In this document: positions 43,188-52,482 of the stretch, one piece after another
How the letters are laid out: every line of letters begins with the position of its first letter
Numbering within the stretch: position 1 is the stretch's first letter
DNA from: Sporanaerobacter acetigenes DSM 13106
Lineage (GTDB): Bacteria; Bacillota; Clostridia; Tissierellales; Sporanaerobacteraceae
Reading direction: 5' to 3'
Length of the DNA: 64,000 bases
Assembly (NCBI RefSeq): GCF_900130025.1
Contig: NZ_FQXR01000010.1
Span: forward strand, 32,342-96,341
The notes under the pieces: model-generated
What the model was told of the DNA's origin: nothing
Seen by the model: the letters and a program-made list of their open reading frames with translations, nothing else
Database searches by the model: none
Program-made: the position numbers and the translations under genes

Positions 43188-44795
43188 TTATTCTTTCCAT
43201 ACATTTATTTCTGGATTTGTAATGACTATAGTACCATCTGCACTTCTTTCAAAACCATGCACTTTCTTGTTTGTTCCATCTATAATCTTTCCATTTGCAA
43301 AATTAATTCTTCCATTGTTTTCAGTTACTATACCTAAAGCTTCTTTATATAATTCTGCTCTTTCATTTTGGTCAGCAGTTTCTGATACTGCTTTATCTAA
43401 CAATTCATCTACCTTTGGATCATTAAATCCTTGTCCATTTCCTAACGAACCAATTTGATTGCTATGGAACATTTGATATAAGAAAAAGTCAGGGTCTGGA
43501 TACCATGTCCATGACATAGCATACATAGGAGCTTTTCCCTTTGAAACTACTTCACTAAATGTTCCCCATTCAAGTAAATTTATCTTCATGTCAATATTTA
43601 AATTCTTCTTTAAATAGTCTTGCATTATGACTGCTGCTTTATCAGTTCCTGCAACATATATTTCAGTTTGGAAACCATCTGGATATCCAGCTTCCTCCAT
43701 TAATTTTTTAGCTTTTTCAGGGTCATATTTAGGAACTTTTTCTTCTAAAGATGCATCATATCCCCATGATCCAGGAGGTAATGCCAAATATGCTCTTTGT
43801 GCCTCTCCCCATGGATATAAGCCTTTGACCATTGCATCTACATCTATTGCTGAAATGATTGCTTCTCTTACTTTTGGATCTTTTGTAGGCCCTTCCATTA
43901 AATTCATTGACATATATATTACTTTCAATGCTGGTTTTTCATTTAGTACTAAATTTGGATCAGATTTTATAGCTTCCATACTTTCGCCTGTTATATCCGT
44001 AGCTACATCAATTTCTCCAGTTCTCAAAGCATTTGTCATCATATTTTGATCAGTTATAAATTTAAAAGTAACACCATCTAGATATGGTTTTTCTCCCCAA
44101 TAATTCTCTGATCTTTCAAGAACAACACTGTCACTATTTTTCCATTCCTTAAATGCAAATGGTCCTGTACCAACTAGATGTGTACCAAAATCTTCTCCCC
44201 AGCCTTCAACTTCTTCTTTGGGAACTATGACATTTCCTGCATCTGTTAAAACTGTTAGGAACGCTGCATTTGGCTCCGTTAAATGACAAATAATTTCTGT
44301 GTCAGATACAATTTCAACCGATTCAAGCATTCTAAGTCTTTTCATGACAGATTCTTTTGCTGATCTTTCAAGACTATATTTAACATCTTCAGCTGTCATC
44401 TTTCTTCCATCTTGGAATTTACCTTTTTGAAAATGCACATCATCTCTTAATGTAAACTTATATGTTTTAAGATCATCTGATATTTCCCAATTTGTCGCTA
44501 ATCCAGGAATTATCTCATTTAGGTCCTTATTGTAATAAACTAAATTGTCAGCTATACTATGAATAACGTTTCCTTCATAAATTCCAGTATACTTAACAGG
44601 ATCTAATGTTTTTGGTATAGCTGCTAATGCAACAGTTAATGTCCCACCTTCTTTTGGTTCGTTCGAAGAATTGTCATTTGTTGTATCCTCACTGCCAGTT
44701 GATGGATCTTTAGTTTCTTTATTGCCACAACCAGTTAATGCTAATGACAATACCATGACAAAAACTAAAAACAGTACCAATAATTTTTTTCTCAT
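43188..44795 (-). CDS. oppA: Oligopeptide-binding lipoprotein OppA
   Basis: A 535-residue SBP family 5 lipoprotein. The signal ends in the lipobox LALTGC with lipidated Cys near residue 23, followed by a Ser/Asn/Thr-rich linker. Typical blocks include KTYKFTLRDDVHFQKGKFQD, AEDVKYSLER and LVGTGPFAFKEWKNSD. It delivers peptides to OppBC. AAGGAGGAGA precedes the ATG. Ligand range cannot be told from sequence. Confidence 0.93.
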   Translation of the reverse strand: MRKKLLVLFLVFVMVLSLALTGCGNKETKDPSTGSEDTTNDNSSNEPKEGGTLTVALAAIPKTLDPVKYTGIYEGNVIHSIADNLVYYNKDLNEIIPGLATNWEISDDLKTYKFTLRDDVHFQKGKFQDGRKMTAEDVKYSLERSAKESVMKRLRMLESVEIVSDTEIICHLTEPNAAFLTVLTDAGNVIVPKEEVEGWGEDFGTHLVGTGPFAFKEWKNSDSVVLERSENYWGEKPYLDGVTFKFITDQNMMTNALRTGEIDVATDITGESMEAIKSDPNLVLNEKPALKVIYMSMNLMEGPTKDPKVREAIISAIDVDAMVKGLYPWGEAQRAYLALPPGSWGYDASLEEKVPKYDPEKAKKLMEEAGYPDGFQTEIYVAGTDKAAVIMQDYLKKNLNIDMKINLLEWGTFSEVVSKGKAPMYAMSWTWYPDPDFFLYQMFHSNQIGSLGNGQGFNDPKVDELLDKAVSETADQNERAELYKEALGIVTENNGRINFANGKIIDGTNKKVHGFERSADGTIVITNPEINVWKE

Positions 44796-44864
44796 ATTTT
44801 TCTCCTCCTTATAAATTATTGTTTTTCCCTAAACAACTGTTTGCTAAAATCCTTAATATTTAAA

Positions 44865-45806
44865 TTAAATACTTCCTTTTGTCTGAAATCTTTTATTTTC
44901 TCCATATAATTTAAGTAACAACTCAAATTCTTTTTCATCATAGAAGCTGCATTTTTCAATTCCATATTCTTTAGCAACTTCTACAGCAAATCTTCCTGCC
45001 ATTTCCACATCTACAGCTTGAGTTGCTCCTGTAGCACAACCTGCTACAGAAGTTTCAGTAGTTATAGCAACTCCAACTACTGGTGAACTTGTTGTAGTAC
45101 TTGGTTGAAGAATGCTATTTATATGGTATAAATCATTGCCATAGGGTGTAATATCTTGTTGTGAAAGGGGGAATACTACAGGGAGTTTTCCTGTCACTTT
45201 TTTCATAATATTTACAAGATCATCACTAATCTTAAGAATGTATCCATCTTTTACTGTTGGTGATATTGAAAACCCTCTGTAGTTAAGTACTTCATTACCT
45301 TTAGTAGTATCTATGGCTAGTATTGCATCCATTTCTTGTGAAACTTCCAATCTATTCATAGTATCCATATCTACTGGTGAATCCATAAAGTAAACTGGAT
45401 AGTGTTCCAAAGTTGGGGCATCAGGACATATATGAGTAGCAACTATTACATCACCTTCCAACACATCTCCCTTTGCATTCATATCAACTAATTTTAAAGC
45501 TGCTGACAATGCAGCCAGTGCTCCATCTCCATCTGATACAAATCCATTCATATCTGGTCTTGCACCTAGTCCTCCTAATCTGCCAATTATGCCTAATGTC
45601 TTTGCAGTGCCATTTTTAGTTTTCCCATTTTTCCCTTTTATAAGTATCTTTATAAAATCAGTACTACCTTGTTCACCTTCAACTGTTTCCACATTTATTT
45701 CTACATTTTCATTGCCACGAGCCTTAATATATTTTGCAACTTCATTGCCATTTGCATTTGGTTTATCTAGTAATTCAAACATTTCCATGACCTGTTTTAA
45801 AATCAT
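44865..45806 (-). CDS. DUF1177 family protein
   Basis: A 313-residue DUF1177 protein with IIGRLGGLGARPDMNGFVSD near 72-91, ATHICPDAPTLEHYPVYFMD near 121-140 and VVGVAITTETSVAGCATGATQ near 245-265. The family is of unknown function and commonly lies beside Opp transporters and AroM, as here. AAAGGAGGAGAT precedes the ATG. It is the first gene of the operon running to pepC. Confidence 0.85.
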   Translation of the reverse strand: MILKQVMEMFELLDKPNANGNEVAKYIKARGNENVEINVETVEGEQGSTDFIKILIKGKNGKTKNGTAKTLGIIGRLGGLGARPDMNGFVSDGDGALAALSAALKLVDMNAKGDVLEGDVIVATHICPDAPTLEHYPVYFMDSPVDMDTMNRLEVSQEMDAILAIDTTKGNEVLNYRGFSISPTVKDGYILKISDDLVNIMKKVTGKLPVVFPLSQQDITPYGNDLYHINSILQPSTTTSSPVVGVAITTETSVAGCATGATQAVDVEMAGRFAVEVAKEYGIEKCSFYDEKEFELLLKLYGENKRFQTKGSI

Positions 45807-45994
45807 TGTTATCTCCTCCTTTATGTTTTGATGTGTTTCAAAGTATAAGTTTCATTTGAATAACAATTTAATTAATTCTGAATTTTATTATTTATTTCTT
45901 TTATCTTACCGCATTGGAGTATGTAAAAGTGAACAAACTTATTTAACTAACTATATGCACTTTGCTGAATTAAAGTAAAAAACATGTTTCCAAA

Positions 45995-46024
45995 AACTAA
46001 AAAAAGACATGTTTCCATGTCTTT
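45995..46024 (-). terminator. Rho-independent terminator of the yhfZ transcript
   Basis: AAAGACATG (46003-46011) pairs with CATGTCTTT (46016-46024) around loop TTTC, followed on the minus strand by TTTTTTAGTTTTTGG. The stem overlaps the yhfZ stop codon. Confidence 0.88.
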
Positions 46025-46958
46025 AATAAGTTGGTATTATCTTTTCATATATAACTTCTTCTTGAATCCGTTCTACTTCATCACTATCTATCAACTGTTT
46101 TATCAAATTTTCTACTCCAAAAGCCTCTTTGTTGACTAATATAACTGCTCTAGTCTTTTCTCCTGCATCATGTCCTTTAAGATCTATTTCCTTGTATGAG
46201 ATAGCCCCCCTGATCTCTGGCTTATTTATAGTATCTTTGTTGTAGACAGCTCCATCTATAAGACCTTCCAATATACTTGGAATCATCCTGCTATAAGGTA
46301 CATTTATGTATTCTACAGTTTTCCCTTCGGCTATTTTTTCCGTAAGTTCCACATGGTCAGGGGAATTTGTATCTATTCCCAATTTCATTCCATCAACTAT
46401 TTCTCCATAAATAGCTTCTGAAAAAAGAAATACATATCCACTTATATAGCTATAAGGTTTAAATTCCATTGCAATTTTCAAATTTCCATATTCTTTTAGA
46501 TATTTCATTGCAGATTTCTTGCTAAGTATTGCAAAATCATATCTCTGATTTAGTAGTCCCCTTATCCTATTTCCTGCCCCTTGCATATATGCAAAGTTGA
46601 AAGGAATATGTCTTTCTTCCATTTGATAATAAATAGCTGTTGCTATTCCTTCATGTCTCCTTGTATATGGAAGAGGAGAAACTCCAACTAGTGCACCCCA
46701 GTTTGTAAATTTCCACAGTTTTTCATAATCAATATAAGTGATAAAAGTACCTAAATGTCCTCTCTTTAAGAGCTTCACGCAATTCTCCTCTTCTAGCAAC
46801 TTGAGCCCATTTTGAACTGTTCCCCTTGCACTTTCAAATTTCTTTGCATAACTTGAAACCGTATCTATTCTATCTCCCTTTTTCATAGTCATGAACTCTC
46901 TTGCCAATTTTGTCGTCACAATCCCGTTTTTACTCATCATTTTAAATTCTAAATTCAA
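46023..46958 (-). CDS. YhfZ-like transcriptional regulator
   Basis: About 311 residues. A GntR-like winged helix lies at about residues 10-75 (KLAREFMTMKKGDRIDTVSS, SARGTVQNGLKLLEEENCV), followed by a YhfZ C-terminal ligand-binding domain (LVGVSPLPYTRRHEGIATAI, FAYMQGAGNRIRGLLNQRYD) related to periplasmic-binding folds. The start is uncertain: TTG 46958 fits GGAGGG at 46969-46974; ATG 46940 lacks a site. It lies between the FGGY kinase operon and the Opp/DUF1177 operon and could regulate either or both. Confidence 0.8.
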   Translation of the reverse strand: MNLEFKMMSKNGIVTTKLAREFMTMKKGDRIDTVSSYAKKFESARGTVQNGLKLLEEENCVKLLKRGHLGTFITYIDYEKLWKFTNWGALVGVSPLPYTRRHEGIATAIYYQMEERHIPFNFAYMQGAGNRIRGLLNQRYDFAILSKKSAMKYLKEYGNLKIAMEFKPYSYISGYVFLFSEAIYGEIVDGMKLGIDTNSPDHVELTEKIAEGKTVEYINVPYSRMIPSILEGLIDGAVYNKDTINKPEIRGAISYKEIDLKGHDAGEKTRAVILVNKEAFGVENLIKQLIDSDEVERIQEEVIYEKIIPTY

Positions 46959-47063
46959 TAAAAACACTTCCCTCCACCATCTTTTATGGATTATATCATA
47001 TTTATTTTATCAAATTTTTCTAAAATAATCATAGATATATTGCAGAAGTGCCTTTGTAATTTT

Positions 47064-48599
47064 TTAACAGTATCTTGTCAATACATTGAAAACGTTTTTC
47101 TCATTGGCATACATCTGTTTATATACATTTTTATATATATCATCATATACTTCCACATTTCCTTTAATAGGGGTAAATACTTGAGACACTTTTGTCATGT
47201 TCTTAACTGCTTCCTCTTCACTACGGAACATATTTATAGCCCTAGCAGCATTTATAGCTGCTCCAACTCCACATACTTCATGAGTACTCAATCGTTTCAC
47301 TGGCAAATTAAATATATCTGCTGTCAACTGCATCGATACATCTGATTGACTTCCGCCCCCTACTACATATAGCTCTTCTATTTTTCTCTTTGTATCCTTC
47401 TCAATGATTTCAAGTCCATCCCTCAATGCATAGGCAATACCCTCCAATATTGCCCTATATAGATGTTCTTTTTTGTGATAATCCGTCCATCCAATGATTC
47501 CACCTCTAGCCATAGGACATAGTGCTGGATGAGGAGTCCAATATGGATATACAAACAATCCATTGGACCCAGGAGGAACATCTTTAGCTTTTTCATTCAT
47601 CTCATCTATAAGATCTGGAAATCCTTTTTCTTCCACATACTGCCTACAAAACCAAGTTATAAGCCAATATCCTCTGTAAATATTAAATTCAGGATTCCAA
47701 GCATCTGGAATAGAGCTTGGCCAAGTATAATAAGTATTGTTTTTATTCTTCACATATTTTTTAGATGTAATTGCAATAGTTGCAAGAGTACCATAACTTA
47801 TAACTGCCTGACCATCCTTAAAACATCCACTTCCTAAAGTTTCACACTGTTTGTCTCCTCCAGCTGCCACAATTGGAAGTCCTTCTGGAAGAAGTGTAAG
47901 TTTACTTGCTTCTTTTGTCACATAGCCCATGATTTCATTTGGTTTGCAGAGTTTAGGCAATTGATCTTTTCTAACTCCAATCACATCGTATACTATATCT
48001 AAATCATGATATTTAAGTTTTTCGTGATCTATAGGCAATACTCCAACTTGCATTCCAATTGAATCTTTAAATTCACCAGTCAATTTATAAGTTATAAGTC
48101 CAGCAATGGATAAATACTTATCTGCCTTTTCATAAGTTTTTGGTTCATGATATTTAAACCAATTGAACTTTGACTGATACCCTAGCATTTCAAAAGTCTT
48201 CTTGCCAAATATACTTAAAAGTTTGCCTTTACTTGAAAATTTAAGTATATCCTCGGATTTAAATTCAGGTACCCTTCTTTGATCTATCCATGTAATCCAA
48301 TCCCTTATATAATCTCCGTTCTCATCAAGAGGAATTATATTGTCCCTATTGGCTGTAATAGAACAAGCCTTTATACTGTACTTTTCATCCCCCATTTTCT
48401 CCATAAGCTTTTTAAGCACAATACATAGATTGGACCAATATTCATTAGCTTCTACTTCCGCCCAGCCCGGTTCCAAAGAATAATAAGGTTTATTTAGTAT
48501 TCTCTCCTTTTCAATTTGATTTCCCAATCTATCAAATACTATTGCACGAACACTTTGAGTACCTATATCTAATGACATCACATATTCAGTACCGACCAC
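47064..48599 (-). CDS. FGGY family carbohydrate kinase
   Basis: A 511-residue sugar/polyol kinase. VMSLDIGTQSVRAIVFD near 7-23 is the phosphate-1 loop, GWAEVEANEYW near 46-56 the substrate loop, GGDKQCETLGSGCFKDGQAV near 253-272, and VVGGGSQSDVSMQLTADIFNLPV near 415-437 is the FGGY C-terminal signature. The start is GTG after GGGGGG. It is last in the dehydrogenase/ETF operon, so it probably phosphorylates the substrate that the GlpA-like enzyme oxidises. Glycerol, xylulose or a polyol cannot be told apart. Confidence 0.88.
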   Translation of the reverse strand: MVGTEYVMSLDIGTQSVRAIVFDRLGNQIEKERILNKPYYSLEPGWAEVEANEYWSNLCIVLKKLMEKMGDEKYSIKACSITANRDNIIPLDENGDYIRDWITWIDQRRVPEFKSEDILKFSSKGKLLSIFGKKTFEMLGYQSKFNWFKYHEPKTYEKADKYLSIAGLITYKLTGEFKDSIGMQVGVLPIDHEKLKYHDLDIVYDVIGVRKDQLPKLCKPNEIMGYVTKEASKLTLLPEGLPIVAAGGDKQCETLGSGCFKDGQAVISYGTLATIAITSKKYVKNKNNTYYTWPSSIPDAWNPEFNIYRGYWLITWFCRQYVEEKGFPDLIDEMNEKAKDVPPGSNGLFVYPYWTPHPALCPMARGGIIGWTDYHKKEHLYRAILEGIAYALRDGLEIIEKDTKRKIEELYVVGGGSQSDVSMQLTADIFNLPVKRLSTHEVCGVGAAINAARAINMFRSEEEAVKNMTKVSQVFTPIKGNVEVYDDIYKNVYKQMYANEKNVFNVLTRYC

Positions 48600-48641
48600 A
48601 ACTATCCCCCCAAATATACAAATCCCTGCACATTTTTACCT

Positions 48642-48887
48642 TTATTTTGTCTTTAAATTTTCAATTCCAGATAAAAGTTTTTTCTTATAGCCTTCGGGGG
48701 CCATTTCATCAACTACTTTTAATACCATATCTTCAGTCACATCTTGAATATTGTGTTTTTCTATCCATATACCTATTTTTTTCTTTATGCCTGCTCTATA
48801 TAGAGTTGGTATCGCTGCAATTATAGCATCATACATCGCCTTGCTATTGCCTTCCCAATTTAAATTTTCCATAATATCCTTTGCCAT
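48642..48887 (-). CDS. Small PCP-reductase-like domain protein
   Basis: An 81-residue protein. WEGNSKAMYDAIIAAIPTLYR, then IGIWIEKHNIQDVTEDMV, matches the pattern of the small domain found at the end of light-independent protochlorophyllide reductase subunits and in clostridial standalone proteins (W-x-x-EA, IP-x-x-R, E-x8-VT-x-x-x-V). There is no Cys. AGGAGGA precedes the ATG. Location between etfA and the kinase suggests an accessory of the redox complex. Function unproven. Confidence 0.65.
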   Translation of the reverse strand: MAKDIMENLNWEGNSKAMYDAIIAAIPTLYRAGIKKKIGIWIEKHNIQDVTEDMVLKVVDEMAPEGYKKKLLSGIENLKTK

Positions 48888-48899
48888 TTTTCATTCCTC

Positions 48900-49874
48900 C
48901 TAATTATTTAATCTATTTATCATTTCCTCACAAATAACCTTCCAGTCCCCTAATATGCCTAAATCTGCATTCTTAAATATAGGGGCCTTTTCATCATTGT
49001 TTATCGCCACTATTTTTTTTGCTTTTTCTATACCTGAAAAAGTCTTGTTTGTACCCAAAACTGCAAAAGCTAGAACCAATTTTGGCCTTATAGTCTTTCC
49101 ACTTGCGCCTACTTGTCTATCATGTTTTGCAAGTCCTCCTTCAACCAATGGGCGAGTCACTGCCCATTCTCCTTTAAGTAACAAAGCAAGTTTTTTTATC
49201 ATTTCCAATTCCTCAGAATATTTTATTCCATTGCCAGCTAATACAACTATATTTGCTTTTTCCAAATTTACCTCTAATTTTTCTATGGACTTTCTTTTTA
49301 TCACTTCTATTCTTCTATCAAAACTATCAACTTGAGAAACTCTTATGGAAGCTTTAGTTTCTTTTCTACATAAAGATTTTTCCATGATGCCAGCTCTCAC
49401 CGTTGCCATTTGAGGACAATGTTTTGGAGTTATAATCCTTGCTTTTACATCTCCACCATAGGCAGGTCTTATTTGGACAAGCCCATTTTCTACATCAAAA
49501 TCTAATTCTGTACAATCTGCAGTCATACCAGTTTTGAAATATGCTGCAACCCTTGGAGCAAAACTCCTTCCAAGGGGTGTTGCCCCTACAAGTACAATCA
49601 TTGGCTTATATTCTTCAATATGGGATTTCAAGGAGTCCTTATAATCCAGTACATTTAAATTCAATTTCTCATTGTATTTATAAATATCTATATAATCAAC
49701 TAAATACTCTAGTTCATCTAAATCTAAACTATTTTCACTATTTTCCACCAATACTCCACAAACCTTCATATTATTTTCTTTTGCAATTTCATTTGCCTTT
49801 CCCAAAAGTTCGTAGCTTACTGGTTCAATAGTATTTTTATGATTTTCAATAAATACTGTAATGATAGGAGTCAA
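48900..49874 (-). CDS. etfA: Electron transfer flavoprotein alpha subunit
   Basis: A 324-residue EtfA. The N-terminal Rossmann part has VLVGATPLGRSFAPRVAAYFKTGMTADC near 96-123, and the C-terminal FAD part has VVLAGNGIKYSEE near 207 and RPLVEGGLAKHDRQVGASGKT near 235-255. The usual GISG-x-x-QH FAD motif is replaced by FAVLGTNKTFSGI, so flavin contact is altered. The start is TTG directly after the etfB stop. It accepts electrons from the FAD-binding_4 dehydrogenase encoded upstream. Confidence 0.88.
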   Translation of the reverse strand: MTPIITVFIENHKNTIEPVSYELLGKANEIAKENNMKVCGVLVENSENSLDLDELEYLVDYIDIYKYNEKLNLNVLDYKDSLKSHIEEYKPMIVLVGATPLGRSFAPRVAAYFKTGMTADCTELDFDVENGLVQIRPAYGGDVKARIITPKHCPQMATVRAGIMEKSLCRKETKASIRVSQVDSFDRRIEVIKRKSIEKLEVNLEKANIVVLAGNGIKYSEELEMIKKLALLLKGEWAVTRPLVEGGLAKHDRQVGASGKTIRPKLVLAFAVLGTNKTFSGIEKAKKIVAINNDEKAPIFKNADLGILGDWKVICEEMINRLNN

Positions 49875-50663
49875 TTAAAGCACCTCCCACTCATCTAATT
49901 TTAAAAACAATTTATCCACTACTTCATCCGTTTCTCCATCTAAAATAGTAGTTTCTCTTTTTATTTCAGGTACATATATTTTACTGACCTTGGTGGGAGA
50001 TCCACAATAGCCATAATTGTTCTTGTCTTTATCTTCTAAATCTTTCAGCTCAATTGTATTTATTGGTTTTTTTTGAGCCTCAATTTTGTTTCTTAAAGAA
50101 GAAAATCGTGGTATAAAAGAATCCTTTTCTACAGAAATCAAACATGGAAAATTCATTTTAACTGTTTCTCTATAGGAACCCATATCACAAGTAACTACAA
50201 TATATTCATCATTGATATCATTTATTTCAACTACATATAGTGCATGAGGAATCCCAAGAAATTCAGCCAATTCAGGGCTTACCTGACATGTATCTCCGTC
50301 TGTTGATTGCTTTCCACAAAATATAATATCTGGTTTAGCTATTGTTTTTATAGCTTGAGCCAATGTGTAAGAAGTAGTCAATACATCTGAACCAGCAAAG
50401 CATGAGTCGGAAATGAGGAAAACTTCATCAACCGAAAGTGCTAGAGCTTCCCTCAAAGCAGTCTTTGCCTGTTTTGGACCCATAGATATAGCATGAATTT
50501 TTCCCCCCACTTTTTCTCGTACTTGAAGACAAGCTTCAATTGCACTTAAATCATAGGGATTGGTTTTAGCTCCTGTACTCTCTCTCACTAGAGAACCTGT
50601 TTCAGGATTTATATCTATTTTATCTGAACTTGGTACTTGCTTTATACATACTACAAATTCCAT
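49875..50663 (-). CDS. etfB: Electron transfer flavoprotein beta subunit
   Basis: A 262-residue EtfB. NPYDLSAIEACLQVREK near 36-52, ALALSVDEVFLISD near 72-85, CGKQSTDGDTCQVSPELAEFLG near 117-138 (nucleotide loop, with DGDT as in group 2 or confurcating ETFs) and VTCDMGSYRETVKMNFPCLISV. AGGTGAT precedes the ATG. It pairs with EtfA to carry two electrons, probably confurcating if NAD binds. Confidence 0.9.
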   Translation of the reverse strand: MEFVVCIKQVPSSDKIDINPETGSLVRESTGAKTNPYDLSAIEACLQVREKVGGKIHAISMGPKQAKTALREALALSVDEVFLISDSCFAGSDVLTTSYTLAQAIKTIAKPDIIFCGKQSTDGDTCQVSPELAEFLGIPHALYVVEINDINDEYIVVTCDMGSYRETVKMNFPCLISVEKDSFIPRFSSLRNKIEAQKKPINTIELKDLEDKDKNNYGYCGSPTKVSKIYVPEIKRETTILDGETDEVVDKLFLKLDEWEVL

Positions 50664-50679
50664 TTAATTATCACCTGCA

Positions 50680-52098
50680 TTATTTCTTTTCAATAATAAC
50701 TCCCGGATTCATAATGCCATTAGAATCAAATGCGGCTTTTATTTTTTCCATCATCACATAGGATGAACCAAGTTCTTCTTTAAGCCATTTTGTACGATGT
50801 TTTCCAACTCCATGATGATGCCCTATAGTTCCTCCATATTTCAATGTAGTTTCCATGACAATTGACCACATTTGATAATATACTCGTTCCACTTCTTTTA
50901 CATCTTTTTTTGGAAGTGCTCCCATTTGGAAATAAATATTTGTTCCATTTACATAACTGTGAGATGAATGTCCAGAAAAATAAACTGCTTCATCTACTTC
51001 ATAAAAGACACGATCACAAGTTTCTTCATATATATCAGCAATATTTGACCAAGTAGCTGATATTTCAATTGTATCTACCAATGCTCCCATCAAACCATAC
51101 TTTTCATATTCATCAGCTGCATCGTTTTTGTGTTCATACCATATTTCTACAGGCTTTTCTCCCAAAGGCCTTCCACCACCAGCAGTAGCAATGGCCTCAA
51201 TACCCTTTCCTTCAACATCGCATATGGCTTCATTTCCTTCACATAAAAACAATAGAATACTTTCTCCTTCATTTAAAAATGCACCATAAGGTTTTTCTGA
51301 TTCCAACCAATCATGTAGACGAACTACAGCTGGTTTATACCCTTTTTGCATTACCTTTCTGATTATTTCAAGTCCATCTTTCATTTCAGCTACAGCATAA
51401 GCTTGTAGCCATCGTTTCTCTGGCTTTGGAAATACCTTAACTGTAAGTTCCGTTATGATTCCAGCCATTCCTTCAGAACCAATCCATAACTGGCGAAGGT
51501 CAGGGCCTACAGAACGTCTTGGGACAGCCTTTATTCTAACTATTTCACCATCTGCAAGAACACCTTCCATTCCCAAAACCAAATCTTCAGCACCGCCATA
51601 TTTAGTTGAAAATTGACCAATAGATCTAGTAGCTGCCAATCCTCCTACTTGTGCCAAATCTATAGATTGAGGATAATGTCCAGTTATATATCCCCTTTCA
51701 TTTAACCATGCCTCAAGGTCTTTTAAAAATACTCCCCCTTGAACAGTAACAGTCATATCTTTTTCATTCAATTCAACTATTTCATTTATTTCACTTACAT
51801 CTATGACAACAGTTCCTTCTTCTCTTGTCTCTGCTCCACCAAGTACTCCAGAGCCTCCACCATAGGGAATTGTTGGAATATTGTTTTCATTTAAGTATTT
51901 TAAGAGCTTTGAAATTTCCTCTGTTGATTTTGGTCTAACCACACAAACTGGCAATGTTGGTTTCCAACCATAATGTTTTTGCAAAAGACGCAATGCATAT
52001 AAATCTACTGATTTTTGTGAGAGTGTTGATTCATCAGTCAATACTTGAGACTCACCAACTATTGACTTAATTTCACTAATTAAATTTTCTTTTATCAT
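50680..52098 (-). CDS. FAD-binding_4 oxidase/dehydrogenase (GlcD/AGPS-like)
   Basis: A 472-residue flavoprotein of the glycolate/lactate-dehydrogenase or alkyl-DHAP synthase superfamily. The PCMH-type FAD part includes PVCVVRPKSTEEISKLLKYL and TIPYGGGSGVLGGAETREEG near 70-90; the C-terminal FAD-oxidase_C part ends GGTIGHHHGVGKHRTKWL, whose HHH resembles the AGPS active site. With EtfBA next to it, it most likely passes electrons from an alpha-hydroxy acid to ETF. ATG 52098 follows AAAGGGGACAG. Confidence 0.85.
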   Translation of the reverse strand: MIKENLISEIKSIVGESQVLTDESTLSQKSVDLYALRLLQKHYGWKPTLPVCVVRPKSTEEISKLLKYLNENNIPTIPYGGGSGVLGGAETREEGTVVIDVSEINEIVELNEKDMTVTVQGGVFLKDLEAWLNERGYITGHYPQSIDLAQVGGLAATRSIGQFSTKYGGAEDLVLGMEGVLADGEIVRIKAVPRRSVGPDLRQLWIGSEGMAGIITELTVKVFPKPEKRWLQAYAVAEMKDGLEIIRKVMQKGYKPAVVRLHDWLESEKPYGAFLNEGESILLFLCEGNEAICDVEGKGIEAIATAGGGRPLGEKPVEIWYEHKNDAADEYEKYGLMGALVDTIEISATWSNIADIYEETCDRVFYEVDEAVYFSGHSSHSYVNGTNIYFQMGALPKKDVKEVERVYYQMWSIVMETTLKYGGTIGHHHGVGKHRTKWLKEELGSSYVMMEKIKAAFDSNGIMNPGVIIEKK

Positions 52099-52120
52099 TT
52101 TTCTGTCCCCTTTCATCTAT

Positions 52121-52480
52121 TTATTTAATTGTCTTGGCGGCAATGATATTTACCCCTGTTGATAAAATATCTTCAACAATAACATCCCCCCCTGAAACTG
52201 GTGCACTCACCTTGATATTTTTTAGAAATTCTAAACATTCCATGAGTTTGTCCTTGGATATACTTCCATCACTTATGACAGGAAGACAACGATACTCTGA
52301 ATTTTGGAGACTAACAACAGTTGTCAATGTACGCACTGGATTTTTGTATTCATTCCTTGCAAATTCCTCACCACGTCTGCAAGTATTTCCTGTCACTTGG
52401 ATTATTTCATCATTATCAATAGAAAGAGCTATTTGACAACTCAAAGGGCAAACAATACATGTATAATTTTTTGTTTCCAT
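52121..52480 (-). CDS. DUF1667 family protein
   Basis: A 119-residue protein with CIVCPLSCQIAL near 8-19 and GNTCRRGEEFARNEYKNPVR near 31-50, the four-Cys pattern of DUF1667. It is thought to hold an iron-sulfur cluster and nearly always accompanies GlpA/GlpB-like flavoproteins. GAGGAGGGGA precedes the ATG. It lies 2 bases past the previous gene's stop. Confidence 0.9.
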   Translation of the reverse strand: METKNYTCIVCPLSCQIALSIDNDEIIQVTGNTCRRGEEFARNEYKNPVRTLTTVVSLQNSEYRCLPVISDGSISKDKLMECLEFLKNIKVSAPVSGGDVIVEDILSTGVNIIAAKTIK

Positions 52481-52482
52481 GT

